NCBI GenBank assembly: GCA_002320775.1
Contig: DCKY01000031.1
Coordinates: forward strand, 1-15,573
Direction: 5' to 3'
DNA: 15,573 bases
Source of the DNA: Planctomycetes bacterium UBA1662
GTDB taxonomy: Bacteria; Planctomycetota; UBA8108
Below, piece by piece: positions 8,680 to 15,573 of this stretch. Made by a program: the position numbers and the translations under genes. The notes below the pieces were generated by a model that saw only the letters and a program-made list of their open reading frames with translations, was not told the DNA's origin and ran no database searches. Position 1 is the stretch's first letter. Each line of letters starts with the position of its first letter.

Positions 8680-9033
8680 TCAAAGATCTGCCACGTAATC
8701 CAGCACATCTGCCACAGGGTATGGCTTATCGAAACAGGCGACGGTGCCCTCGTAATCAATCTTCTCTTTGCAGTTATCTGCGTCCTCGCCACAGACCATC
8801 AGCGGAAGCGAGACTCCCTGGCCGGTGAGGTATGAGAAGAACTCGGTACTCTCTTCGTTTATTGTTTCAGAGTGCATAACGATCAGATTCATCATGCGGG
8901 TCGACAGGACGGTCTTCCCGACGTCCTTATTGAGCGCGATCTCCAGCTCAAACCGATGATTGTCGAACAGGTTCCTCAGCTCGAAGCTGGTTTCCTTGGA
9001 CTCTCCAAAAATCAAAATCCTGCCGCGATCCAT
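8680..9033 (-). CDS. Degenerate (pseudo-)receiver domain protein
   Basis: A 117-residue stand-alone protein with the length and strand/helix pattern of a CheY-like receiver: RILIFGESKE as strand 1, MNLIVMHSE as strand 3, LPLMVCGED as strand 4 and ACFDKPYPVADVL as strand 5. The conserved lysine is kept (K103, in DKPYP). The phosphoacceptor aspartate is not: the usual strand-3 end DLILLD aligns with N49-LIVM-H54. The acidic pair after strand 1 is reduced to G10-E11, and the switch Thr/Ser is absent. Phosphorylation in the usual way is therefore unlikely; it may act as a constitutive protein-binding module. The ATG has GAGGTG just upstream, a good ribosome site. No output domain is present. The diguanylate cyclase downstream could be a partner, but a terminator separates them, so this is only inference. 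Confidence 0.75.
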   Translation of the reverse strand: MDRGRILIFGESKETSFELRNLFDNHRFELEIALNKDVGKTVLSTRMMNLIVMHSETINEESTEFFSYLTGQGVSLPLMVCGEDADNCKEKIDYEGTVACFDKPYPVADVLDYVADL

Positions 9034-9249
9034 CCTGGCACCTCGGGAAATAGTCTCTGCGTGAACGCCGCGGAAGCGAAAGACGACTTTCTCACCTCCG
9101 CCGGCCCCATCTGTCCGTTACAAACAGGTTCCAACTGTATCGGCGGGATCCGGCAGGATCTTCACAGCTTCCTTGCAAGGCCGCATCCGAGGCCGAAGAT
9201 GGCACATCCCGGGTAGATATCAGGACCTTGGAATTCCCCGACAGGGTAT

Positions 9250-10101
9250 TCAGGCCGCCTGGTCACAGCCGAGTAAACGCATGACCTGCACCATGGAGGA
9301 TCGCAGCTCGCCCCGGTTGATGATCCGATCGACAAAACCATGTTCGAGCTGGAATTCCGAACTCTGGAAGCCATCGGGTATATCTGACTTGATCGTCTCT
9401 TTGATCACCGTGGGGCCGGCAAAGCCGATCAGGGCTCCTGGCTCAGCAAAAATCACATCTCCGAGAGCCGCAAAGCTCGCCATGCAGCCGCCCATGGTAG
9501 GGTTGGTCAGCACCGAGATGAACAGGCCCCCGCAGCGGTCCAGTTCAGCCAGGGCCACACTGGTCTTGGCCATCTGCATCAACGAGAGGACACCCTCATC
9601 CATGCGAGCGCCTCCGCCTGAACCGCTCACGAAAATAAAAGGCTGGGACAACTCCCGTGCCAGGTCGATTCCTCTTCGAATCTTTTCGCCAACCACCGAC
9701 CCCATGCTGCCGCGCAGGAATCTCGAATCGCTCACCCCGAAAACAACCGGGATTCCATCCATCTTCCCTGTGCCGACCACACAGGCATCTGAGAGCTTGG
9801 TGAGCTCCTGGGCGCTCTTCAGCCTGTCTTCGTAGGAGCGCACCGCGACGAAATCAAGCGGGTCAAGAGGATAGAGCTCGGTGAAACGCTCCTCAAAGGT
9901 ACACTCATCAAGGAGTGAATCGATTCGCTCTGTGCTTGAAATCTCAAAATGATAATTACATTCAGGGCAGACGTTCTGCATCTCTTCAAACTTCGGCTTG
10001 TAGACCAGCTTGTTACAGGAGGTACACTGCATCCAGAGATCAGGCATCTCCTTGCGCTTGCGCTGGCCGCCTGGTTTTTTTTCGGTTTCCTCGGGGGTCA
10101 T
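9250..10101 (-). CDS. accD: Acetyl-CoA carboxylase carboxyltransferase subunit beta
   Basis: AccD, 283 residues, pairs with AccA to move the carboxyl group from biotin to acetyl-CoA, giving malonyl-CoA, the first committed step of fatty acid synthesis. An N-terminal zinc ribbon is visible: C26-x2-C29-x15-C45-x2-C48. The carboxyltransferase core follows, with GSGGGARMDEGVLSLMQMAKT, LTNPTMGG and EPGALIGFAGPTVI. The usual GGARMQEG has Asp in place of Gln here, a mild oddity. An N-terminal extension of about 20 charged residues precedes the ribbon. The ATG lies 2 nt after the rpe stop, so the two genes are probably co-transcribed and translationally coupled; only a weak GGCAGG precedes it. accA is not in the window. 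Confidence 0.97.
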   Translation of the reverse strand: MTPEETEKKPGGQRKRKEMPDLWMQCTSCNKLVYKPKFEEMQNVCPECNYHFEISSTERIDSLLDECTFEERFTELYPLDPLDFVAVRSYEDRLKSAQELTKLSDACVVGTGKMDGIPVVFGVSDSRFLRGSMGSVVGEKIRRGIDLARELSQPFIFVSGSGGGARMDEGVLSLMQMAKTSVALAELDRCGGLFISVLTNPTMGGCMASFAALGDVIFAEPGALIGFAGPTVIKETIKSDIPDGFQSSEFQLEHGFVDRIINRGELRSSMVQVMRLLGCDQAA

Positions 10102-10103
10102 TT

Positions 10104-10769
10104 TCAGCTGCCTGCCAGTCTTAAAAGTTCACGGGTCGCCTCGGCCGGATCTTTCGAGCCGAAGATTGCACTGCCGGCGACAAAGACATCGGCGCCAGCC
10201 TCCCTGCATTCCACTATGGTGCTACGGTCCACGCCTCCATCAACCTCAATATTTAATTTCTTTGGCTCCGGGAAGGTTTCTACCTCCTCGCGGATCCTCC
10301 TGACCTTAGCCAGGTTCTCACCGAGAAAAGCCTGCCCGCCGAAGCCGGGATGGACGGTCATGATGACCACCATATCGAGCCGCGGCAGGACATCAAAGAT
10401 CTCCTCCACCGGAGTTCCCGGGTTTACCGCCAACCCCTTGCCGACCCCCTTCTCTTCCAGGCGGTCGAGCAACTCGTTAACATCGCCGTTCGCCTCGATG
10501 TGAAAACTGACATGGTCGGCTCCGGCATCGACAAAGGAATCGATATACTTCCCCGGATCAGTGATCATCAGGTGGACATCAAGAGGGAGCGTAGTGACTG
10601 CGCGCAAGGCCTCGACAACGATCGGCCCCATCGTCAGGTTGGGAACGAAGTGTCCGTCCATCACGTCAATGTGGACCTGGGCGGCACCAGCCTCCTCGAC
10701 TGTCTGGACCTGCCCTGCGAGCCTCGCGAAATCGGCGGAGAGTATAGATGGTGCAATCCTCGGAGTCAT
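10104..10769 (-). CDS. rpe: Ribulose-phosphate 3-epimerase
   Basis: Interconverts ribulose 5-phosphate and xylulose 5-phosphate in the pentose phosphate or Calvin pathway. It is a TIM barrel of 221 residues, the usual family length. Family marks are APSILSADF near the N-terminus, the metal/catalytic stretch HIDVMDGHFVPN, DVHLM, the phosphate loop TVHPGFGGQAF, and EVDGGVD followed by GADVFVAGSAIF. The start is the ATG at 10767-10769 (MTPRIAPS). An upstream in-frame GTG at 10802 would add 11 residues that do not fit the family. No Shine-Dalgarno precedes the ATG, while a possible promoter lies so close that the message may be leaderless. accD follows after 2 nt. Confidence 0.96.
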   Translation of the reverse strand: MTPRIAPSILSADFARLAGQVQTVEEAGAAQVHIDVMDGHFVPNLTMGPIVVEALRAVTTLPLDVHLMITDPGKYIDSFVDAGADHVSFHIEANGDVNELLDRLEEKGVGKGLAVNPGTPVEEIFDVLPRLDMVVIMTVHPGFGGQAFLGENLAKVRRIREEVETFPEPKKLNIEVDGGVDRSTIVECREAGADVFVAGSAIFGSKDPAEATRELLRLAGS

Positions 10770-10777
10770 AACGATGG

Positions 10778-10806
10778 AGTTTAGGTGTACCGGGAAAAGC
10801 ACGCAA
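10778..10806 (-). promoter_or_regulatory. Possible sigma70 promoter for rpe-accD
   Basis: On the minus strand TTGCGT (10801-10806) and TAAACT (10778-10783) are 17 nt apart. This is the only promoter-like pair between the upstream terminator and rpe. It would start RNA within a few nt of the rpe ATG. Match quality is moderate (4 of 6 at -10). Confidence 0.35.
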
Positions 10807-10815
10807 GCTCTGACG

Positions 10816-10849
10816 AAAAAAAACGAGGCGACCCTGGCGGGTCGCCTCG
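10816..10849 (-). terminator. Rho-independent terminator of the pilin gene
   Basis: A perfect 11-bp GC-rich stem (10824-10834 with 10839-10849), a 4-nt loop, and eight T after the stem on the minus strand. It ends the pilin transcript about 85 nt after its stop and separates it from rpe. Confidence 0.93.
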
Positions 10850-10933
10850 AGACGACTGAGAGATTGGACGAGTCTGGGCCATCCTCCCTACAGGCCCATG
10901 GAAACGGGTTAACCTGCCAGCTCGGCTGCCGGA

Positions 10934-11398
10934 TTAGCGCCTGCGGCCACCGGAGGAAGAGGCGCCGGAATCAATCGGACTGCTCGTAGCGTTAGCCTCC
11001 GAAGCAGCCGAGAAGCGGATGATGCCGGACTGGTCGACGAAGAAGTGCCGGTCGCCATCGTTGCCTTCACTCACGGGATCGGCCTTGCAGGACCAGGTGC
11101 TGCCGTTCTTGGAGTAATCAAAGGTGTAACCGGACTTCTGGCCGCCGCCCAGGACACTGTCGATATACCCGGCGGTAGTAAGACCGTCCAGGTCATCCGA
11201 GTAGTTCTGGAAACGGGTACGATACTGTTCGTTAACCGTCGTGAGGGTCCTCAGCGAACTGATCGCCGAAGCCTCGTTACCAGCCTTGCGAGCATTCAAG
11301 AGGCTCGGGATCGCGATGGCGGCGATAATCGCGATGATCGCCACAACAATCATGAGCTCAATAAGCGTAAAACCTTCTTCTCTGCGCATCGTTTTCAT
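10934..11398 (-). CDS. Type IV pilin-like protein (prepilin/pseudopilin)
   Basis: A 154-residue prepilin. The short basic leader MKTMRREEG ends at a prepilin peptidase site, G9 then F10, with the conserved Glu at mature position 5 (E14) in FTLIELMIVVAIIAIIAAIAI. The hydrophobic helix continues amphipathically through LLNARKAGNEASAISSLRTL. The globular part (residues ~55-140) has only one cysteine, so no pilin disulfide loop, and ends in a Ser/Gly segment with a basic end, SSSGGRRR. It would be cleaved by PilD and assembled into a type IV pilus or type II secretion pseudopilus; which one cannot be told, since no other pilus genes are in the window. AGGAG lies 9 nt before the ATG, a strong ribosome site. 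A sigma54 promoter lies about 130 nt upstream and a terminator follows, so it is a single-gene, probably highly expressed, unit. Confidence 0.93.
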   Translation of the reverse strand: MKTMRREEGFTLIELMIVVAIIAIIAAIAIPSLLNARKAGNEASAISSLRTLTTVNEQYRTRFQNYSDDLDGLTTAGYIDSVLGGGQKSGYTFDYSKNGSTWSCKADPVSEGNDGDRHFFVDQSGIIRFSAASEANATSSPIDSGASSSGGRRR

Positions 11399-11525
11399 TC
11401 TTCACTTCTCCTCTAAAGGACTTTCCTTGACCCGTCGAATCCAATTCTCGACGAACTGTTAAACAAACTCTCACGCGCCCTCCCCCCTGGACGCTGCCAG
11501 ACCATCTGGCGTCTGCTAACCCAAT

Positions 11526-11541
11526 GGCAAGGAGGGTGCCG
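11526..11541 (-). promoter_or_regulatory. Sigma54 (-24/-12) promoter for the pilin
   Basis: The minus strand reads CGGCACCCTCCTTGCC. The -24 element GGCAC (11536-11540) and the -12 element TTGC (11527-11530) are separated by exactly 5 nt, as in the consensus TGGCAC-N5-TTGC. Transcription would start near 11515, leaving a leader of about 115 nt before the pilin ATG. Sigma54 with an enhancer-binding protein (PilR in Pseudomonas) is the known way many type IV pilins are controlled. Confidence 0.7.
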
Positions 11542-11710
11542 AACCGGTGAAGAAATTCCTGGTTGTTCGCAAGTAGCTACGCCACAAACAAATACAAGAA
11601 CCTGTTCGAAATAAGCGGCTGGACTCCGTGCCAATAATTGTCACTCCGAATTGCCAATTACCGGCGTATTTGCCGCTGACCGCCATTAGGCGGTGCCCGA
11701 ATCAGCCATA

Positions 11711-11739
11711 TTGACCACTCTCTCACTCTGCCCTACACT
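11711..11739 (+). promoter_or_regulatory. Sigma70-type promoter for recJ
   Basis: TTGACC (11711-11716), a 17-nt spacer and TACACT (11734-11739): 5 of 6 and 4 of 6 matches with ideal spacing. RNA would start near 11746, about 54 nt before the recJ start. Confidence 0.6.
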
Positions 11740-11799
11740 CTCAAATCAAGCATTCCTGTCCCGCGCCCGTGTGGAAGACAAGGTTTAGAGAGATCGGTG

Positions 11800-13554
11800 A
11801 TGGTGGTTGTACAAAAGAAGACCTGGAGTTCACGCGAAATTAACGAGACTCGTTGTTCTGAACTCGCGCGAGAAGCGGGCTGTTCTCCCCAGGTTGCGGC
11901 CCTCCTGCTGAGCCGGGGGATCGACAGCAGCGAGAAGGCTCAGCGGTTCCTCCATCCCAGGCTCGTCCACCTCCTGGACCCCGGAGTTCTCCCTGAAATT
12001 GACAAGGCGGCCGAGAGAATCAACAGCGCCATCGCGCAAAACGAGAGCATCTGCGTTTTCGGCGATTATGACGTAGATGGCGTCACCTCGACCTGCCTGC
12101 TGCTCAATTTCTTCCGGCAGGTCGGCAAAGATGTCACCTACCGCCTGCCGGACCGGTTCAAGGGAGGCTACGGACTCAACTGCGATGTGATCAGAGAGCT
12201 GGCCAGCGACGGGGTCCAGCTGTTGATCACGGTCGATAACGGCTCATCTTCACAGGCCGAGATCGCTCTTGCCGCGGAGCTGGGGGTGGATGTTGTCGTT
12301 TGTGATCACCACCAGCCCTCGGAAGATCCGCCCAACCCCATCGCCCATGTCAATCCCTGGCTATCAGAGGATGAGAGCGTCTTCAAGGAGCTTGCGGGAG
12401 TCGGCGTCACCTACAAGCTGGTCTGGGAACTGTGCCGATGTTTCACCCGTCAAAAGAAGCTCTCTGAGGAATTCAGCAACTTCATGCGGGAATGTCTCTG
12501 CCTGGCGGCCCTGGGCACCATCGCCGACGTGGTGCCCCTCCACGGAGAAAACAGGATCCTCGCCAAGTTTGGGCTCCAGAAGCTGAGGGAGTCCAGAAAG
12601 CCTGGCATCAGCAAGCTGGTAAACGCCGCGCTCAAGAGGGATGCCTCGCGAGACCACCTCACCAGCGAGGATGTCGGTTTCAGCATCGGACCAAAGATTA
12701 ACGCCGCCGGGCGGCTGAGCAATGCGGACTACGCCCTGCGACTCCTCATGGCCGAAGACAACACCCAGGCGGATGAATTAATCCAGGTTCTCGACCGGGA
12801 AAACAACAAGCGTAAAAAGATCGGGGCGGAGATTTTCGAAGATGTCTGCAATCGCATCGAGACCGCCTTCGACCTGGACAAGGAAAAGATCATCGTCCTG
12901 GGAGATGAGGCCTGGCATCCGGGAGTGCTGGGAATCGTCGCTTCGCGGGTTGTCGAAAAATACTACAGGCCGGCATTCCTCTTCTCCATCGAGAAGGGAA
13001 TCGCCAAGGGGTCCGCGAGATCCATCAAGGGCGTGGAGATGTGCGATGCCCTCACCGAATGCGGAGACCTATTTGAACGTTTCGGCGGCCACGCCATGGC
13101 CGCGGGAGGCACCCTCCAGGCCGAAAAACTGGACGATCTGCGAGCAGCCCTGAACGAAATCATCGACCTCGACCCTTCCGGGATGGTCCCTGAAATAGAA
13201 TTTGACTGCCAGCTCGAGCTCGAAGAGATCGACAACGCCCTTCTCTCGGAGATAGCCCGCCTCGAACCCTTTGGCGCCGGCAACTCGGAGCCTCTCTTCG
13301 CCACGATGGATCTCGAGATTGTCGGCTCGCCGAAGCTGATGGGGAAAGACGGAAGGCACATCTCCTTCCATGTCCGCAAGAAGGCCCGCGGAAAAGCCGC
13401 GCTCAGAGCTGTGGCATTTTTTATGGGAGACCGCTGCGAAGAAATCAGCCGGGGAAACCGTATCTCGCTTCTCTACCGCCCGAGAATTAACTCCTGGCGC
13501 GGAAAGTCAAAGATCGAGCTCCACATAAAGGATCTGCTGGTCCACGAGAGCTGA
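11800..13554 (+). CDS. recJ: Single-stranded-DNA-specific exonuclease RecJ
   Basis: 5'-3' single-strand DNA exonuclease of recombinational and mismatch repair (RecF pathway), cytoplasmic, Mn2+/Mg2+ dependent. From the ATG it has 584 residues, normal for the family. The DHH phosphoesterase core shows FGDYDVDGVTST (GDYDVDG at 88-94), VDNGSSS (about 145-151) and CDHHQP (DHH at 169-171). ALGTIADVVPL and the linker helix follow, then DHHA1 with GKGSARSIKG-type basic residues and FGGHAMAAGG at 428-437. A C-terminal OB-fold begins near LEPFGAGNSEPLF (488 onward). ATG 11800 is preferred, with purine-rich AGAGAGA shortly upstream; an in-frame GTG at 11797 is almost equivalent. It is the only plus-strand gene, divergent from the pilin and convergent with the TPR protein gene. 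No terminator of its own is seen. Confidence 0.97.
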   Translation: MVVVQKKTWSSREINETRCSELAREAGCSPQVAALLLSRGIDSSEKAQRFLHPRLVHLLDPGVLPEIDKAAERINSAIAQNESICVFGDYDVDGVTSTCLLLNFFRQVGKDVTYRLPDRFKGGYGLNCDVIRELASDGVQLLITVDNGSSSQAEIALAAELGVDVVVCDHHQPSEDPPNPIAHVNPWLSEDESVFKELAGVGVTYKLVWELCRCFTRQKKLSEEFSNFMRECLCLAALGTIADVVPLHGENRILAKFGLQKLRESRKPGISKLVNAALKRDASRDHLTSEDVGFSIGPKINAAGRLSNADYALRLLMAEDNTQADELIQVLDRENNKRKKIGAEIFEDVCNRIETAFDLDKEKIIVLGDEAWHPGVLGIVASRVVEKYYRPAFLFSIEKGIAKGSARSIKGVEMCDALTECGDLFERFGGHAMAAGGTLQAEKLDDLRAALNEIIDLDPSGMVPEIEFDCQLELEEIDNALLSEIARLEPFGAGNSEPLFATMDLEIVGSPKLMGKDGRHISFHVRKKARGKAALRAVAFFMGDRCEEISRGNRISLLYRPRINSWRGKSKIELHIKDLLVHES

Positions 13555-13563
13555 ATTTAGAGC

Positions 13564-13594
13564 AAAAAAAAAGGGGACGCCTGCCGGCGCCCCC
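13564..13594 (-). terminator. Rho-independent terminator of the Ig-like/TPR protein gene
   Basis: On the minus strand a 9-bp stem (13586-13594 with 13573-13581, one G-U pair), a 4-nt loop, then nine T. It lies just after the stop of the minus-strand gene and only about 10 nt from the recJ stop. On the plus strand the A-run comes before the stem, so it should act poorly for recJ. Confidence 0.9.
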
Positions 13595-13607
13595 TCGCGA
13601 TCGTTGA

Positions 13608-15573
13608 TTACTTCAACTTCTCCTCAATGATCGGCTGGAACTCTTCGGGAATGACGTTCTTCTTCCTGGCATAGAGATCCCGCGCGGTGTCGACATTACC
13701 CTCTTCCGCGTGAGCCCAGGCGATGTAGAACCAGGCAAGCCCCTCTGGAACATCCCCTCCCTTCGCAAGCGCTCTCTCAAACTCGAGCCGGGCCGCTCCC
13801 GCGTCTCCCTTGAAGAGAAACGTCAATGCGAGGTTGAAGCGCGCCTGCCCGGTATCCTCCTGGGCAAGAGCCTTCTCAAGAACGCCCTGGGCCCGATCCA
13901 GCTCATTTCTCTGGATGAGAACGGCTCCAAGATTCATCTGGGCCGACATATTGGCGGGATCTTCCTCCAGGGTCTTTTCCAGCAGACTGAGGATCTTATC
14001 AGAGTTGGCCTCCGGATCGACATCGTTCAACAACATGGAAAGCCGGAAGGTTGCCTCTGAATTTTTCGAATCCAGTGAAACAGCCTTGTCGTAGTCGCTG
14101 ATGGCGGCCTGGGCAAGCCCCGCAAGTTCCGCCTGGGCAGCCGCTTCAACAGGAGCTCCGGACAGGGAGAGCTCATTGTAGCGATCCCTCCAGGCCTTCT
14201 CCTTCTCAACGGCTGAATCCATCACGATCCGGGATTCCTTGAGAACTCCGTCCTCGGTCTTTGCAAACCCCTCGATCCGGAAGCTGCCGGAGATGTCCTC
14301 GCCGATCAGGTCAGCACCACGGTAGAGGCTGACCCTGAGAGCGAAATCATCATCAGAAGCATCCGGCAGCACCCACTCAAAGCTTGCCTGGGTCGCGATG
14401 GCCGGCTCCTCCCGGAGAAGCTCCCAGGCGCCGGAGTCACCGACCCTGTATTCAAGTTTCATGAGAAGATTCTCAGGCGCTTCAAGCGCGGCCTCCTGCA
14501 ATGTCCAGGCAATCTCCTGCTTGTCAAAGGCCTGGAACACACCGCCGCGCGCCATGGTGTCGAGCCGTACGGCGCTCTTCAGCCTCCGGGCGCTGAGAAG
14601 CCCATGACCGACATTGCCCATGGCATCTCTTGCCGAAACGCGGACCTCAAGCTCAGGCCAACCCAGCGGCACGGTAAAATGGACCCCATCTTCAGCAAAG
14701 GCGAGGTCGTCTACAGTGGCCAGTTCGATCCACTCCTTGTTCTCTTGCGGAGCACGCCCCTCAAGAACCAGGGGACCCTCGCAATCAGAAGGATCAATCT
14801 GGACCTGCAGGGTCGCCGGCAGGCCAGCCACCCAATCAGCCGCCGGGTCCCCGATCGCCACGAGGGGAGCGCTATTGTCGAGCTGGAACATTCCGAGGCT
14901 CTCGCTCCCGACGCCTGGAGCCGCGGCGACATTGCCAAGACTGTCCGTGGCTGCAAGATAGAGATCGAACTTCTTCTCGGCGTTTGCCTGCAGATCAAGC
15001 GTAACGGTAAAGATTCCTTCGGAACTCTCTGTGTTGACCCTGGCGGGGGGCACATTGTTCCAGAACTCCTCGCCTTCGGCGCGCAGGAAGGCCTGTACGC
15101 TTACGGGTTCAGCACAGCCCTCATCAGTGAGTTCGACCTCGAAGCTGAAATGACCGCCGGCGAGCTGCGGCAACTCCTTACAGGCGGCTGTCGGGGCGCT
15201 GGCATCGATGCCGAAAAGGGGGCTCTCAAAGCTTAAAGATCCCGTCTCGACACCTTCATCCGGGCTCGCAGGAGCGCCGACCACAAGCCGCAGCCTGCAA
15301 TCCGCAAGGGTCATCTCAGGAGCCGTCCACAGGATGACGCCTTCCTCTACAAGCGCATCCCCAACCGCTATCCAGGAATCTTCAGCTGGAGAATAGAACT
15401 CCAGCATGGTCTCGGCCTTCGGGTCAAGTGCCTCAGCGGCTGGCTCTTCGCGAACCTTCCAGGCTACCTCGATTTCATCTCCGGCCAGCAGACACTCTGT
15501 CTCAGGCGAGACGAACTCGAGAGCGGGAGGCAGCTCAATGACAACCTCGGGCTCTTCAGGCTCTTCAGGCTCT
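13608..15573 (-). CDS. Ig-like / TPR surface protein, 5' end cut by window edge
   Basis: The reading frame is open to the right edge, so the first part is missing; 654 residues are visible. The first visible part is an acidic Pro/Glu linker (PEEPEEPEV), followed by about 390 residues of repeated beta-sandwich-like modules. Two modules carry the ATDSLGNVA / ARDAMGNVG signature often seen in bacterial Ig-like surface domains, and blocks such as GDEIEVAWKV and KQEIAWTLQE recur. The last ~205 residues are helical with at least three or four TPR units (for example NMSAQMNLGAVLIQRNELDRA and QARFNLALTFLFKGDAGAA), ending in PEEFQPIIEEKLK. The Met at 15407 is internal and probably not the start. The composition is strongly acidic. 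An exported, protein-binding or scaffold role is inferred; no enzyme motif is visible. A signal peptide or anchor would lie outside the window. Confidence 0.8.
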   Translation of the reverse strand, partial: EPEEPEEPEVVIELPPALEFVSPETECLLAGDEIEVAWKVREEPAAEALDPKAETMLEFYSPAEDSWIAVGDALVEEGVILWTAPEMTLADCRLRLVVGAPASPDEGVETGSLSFESPLFGIDASAPTAACKELPQLAGGHFSFEVELTDEGCAEPVSVQAFLRAEGEEFWNNVPPARVNTESSEGIFTVTLDLQANAEKKFDLYLAATDSLGNVAAAPGVGSESLGMFQLDNSAPLVAIGDPAADWVAGLPATLQVQIDPSDCEGPLVLEGRAPQENKEWIELATVDDLAFAEDGVHFTVPLGWPELEVRVSARDAMGNVGHGLLSARRLKSAVRLDTMARGGVFQAFDKQEIAWTLQEAALEAPENLLMKLEYRVGDSGAWELLREEPAIATQASFEWVLPDASDDDFALRVSLYRGADLIGEDISGSFRIEGFAKTEDGVLKESRIVMDSAVEKEKAWRDRYNELSLSGAPVEAAAQAELAGLAQAAISDYDKAVSLDSKNSEATFRLSMLLNDVDPEANSDKILSLLEKTLEEDPANMSAQMNLGAVLIQRNELDRAQGVLEKALAQEDTGQARFNLALTFLFKGDAGAARLEFERALAKGGDVPEGLAWFYIAWAHAEEGNVDTARDLYARKKNVIPEEFQPIIEEKLK

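Larger units (their letters stand above)
11399..11799. other. Divergent intergenic region, pilin and recJ
   Basis: About 400 bp with no convincing gene. It holds the sigma54 site for the pilin and a sigma70 site for recJ. Small inverted repeats are seen at 11433-11453 (6-bp arms, 9-nt loop) and 11496-11510 (6-bp arms, 3-nt loop), both inside the predicted pilin leader RNA, and at 11679-11694 (ACCGCC / GGCGGT, 4-nt loop). TGTTCG occurs at two places about 40 nt apart upstream of the sigma54 site; an activator site there is possible but unproven. Its lower GC than the flanking genes fits a regulatory region. Confidence 0.5.

Noticed and set aside
11413..11634. A 73-codon minus-strand frame in the recJ-pilin gap
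   Set aside because: It has no ATG with a ribosome site and no family resemblance, and it overlaps the sigma54 promoter and the pilin leader.
15537..15573. Short direct repeats (GGCTCTTCA) at the right edge as a mobile-element or CRISPR signal
   Set aside because: They are in-frame codons for a Pro-Glu-Glu linker and contain no spacers.

Overview
This is a GC-rich (by eye near 60%) bacterial chromosomal segment carrying ten genes, nine on the minus strand and one (recJ) on the plus strand. The organism looks Gram-negative, and Planctomycetota or a close relative is my best guess. Three things point there: a long lysine/acid-rich insert in cysteinyl-tRNA synthetase; a 1190-residue exported LamG / PQQ-propeller protein with a methyltransferase-like insert and a C-terminal GCTC motif; and a class III-signal pilin of a type I associate with that phylum. 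The lineage call is from memory of families, not from a search.

Layout, read in the minus direction from the right edge. A surface or periplasmic Ig-like/TPR protein runs off the right edge (13608-15573) and ends in a clear terminator facing the 3' end of recJ. recJ (11800-13554, plus) has a good sigma70-type promoter. Divergent from it, across a roughly 400-bp intergenic region, lies a type IV pilin-like gene (10934-11398) with a strong ribosome binding site and a well-matched sigma54 (-24/-12) promoter. It is closed by a rho-independent terminator. Then come rpe and accD, 2 nt apart; a small degenerate receiver-domain protein (8680-9033), closed by another terminator; a GGDEF diguanylate cyclase (7654-8520); the giant LamG/PQQ protein (3984-7556); a ZIP-like/ArsP-like fused metal permease (2030-3910); a MazG-like NTP pyrophosphohydrolase starting at TTG (1600-1980); and cysS, which is cut by the left edge (1-1422).

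Functionally this is a mix of housekeeping genes (cysS, recJ, rpe, accD, nucleotide clean-up) and cell-surface or signalling genes (pilin, diguanylate cyclase, pseudo-receiver, export proteins). No single operon explains it: three terminators, all on the minus strand, cut it into separate transcripts. I see no mobile elements, CRISPR, tRNA or rRNA. The parts most worth a second look are the fused metal permease, the decayed SAM-binding motif inside the propeller protein, the sigma54 pilin promoter, and a possible leaderless rpe transcript.
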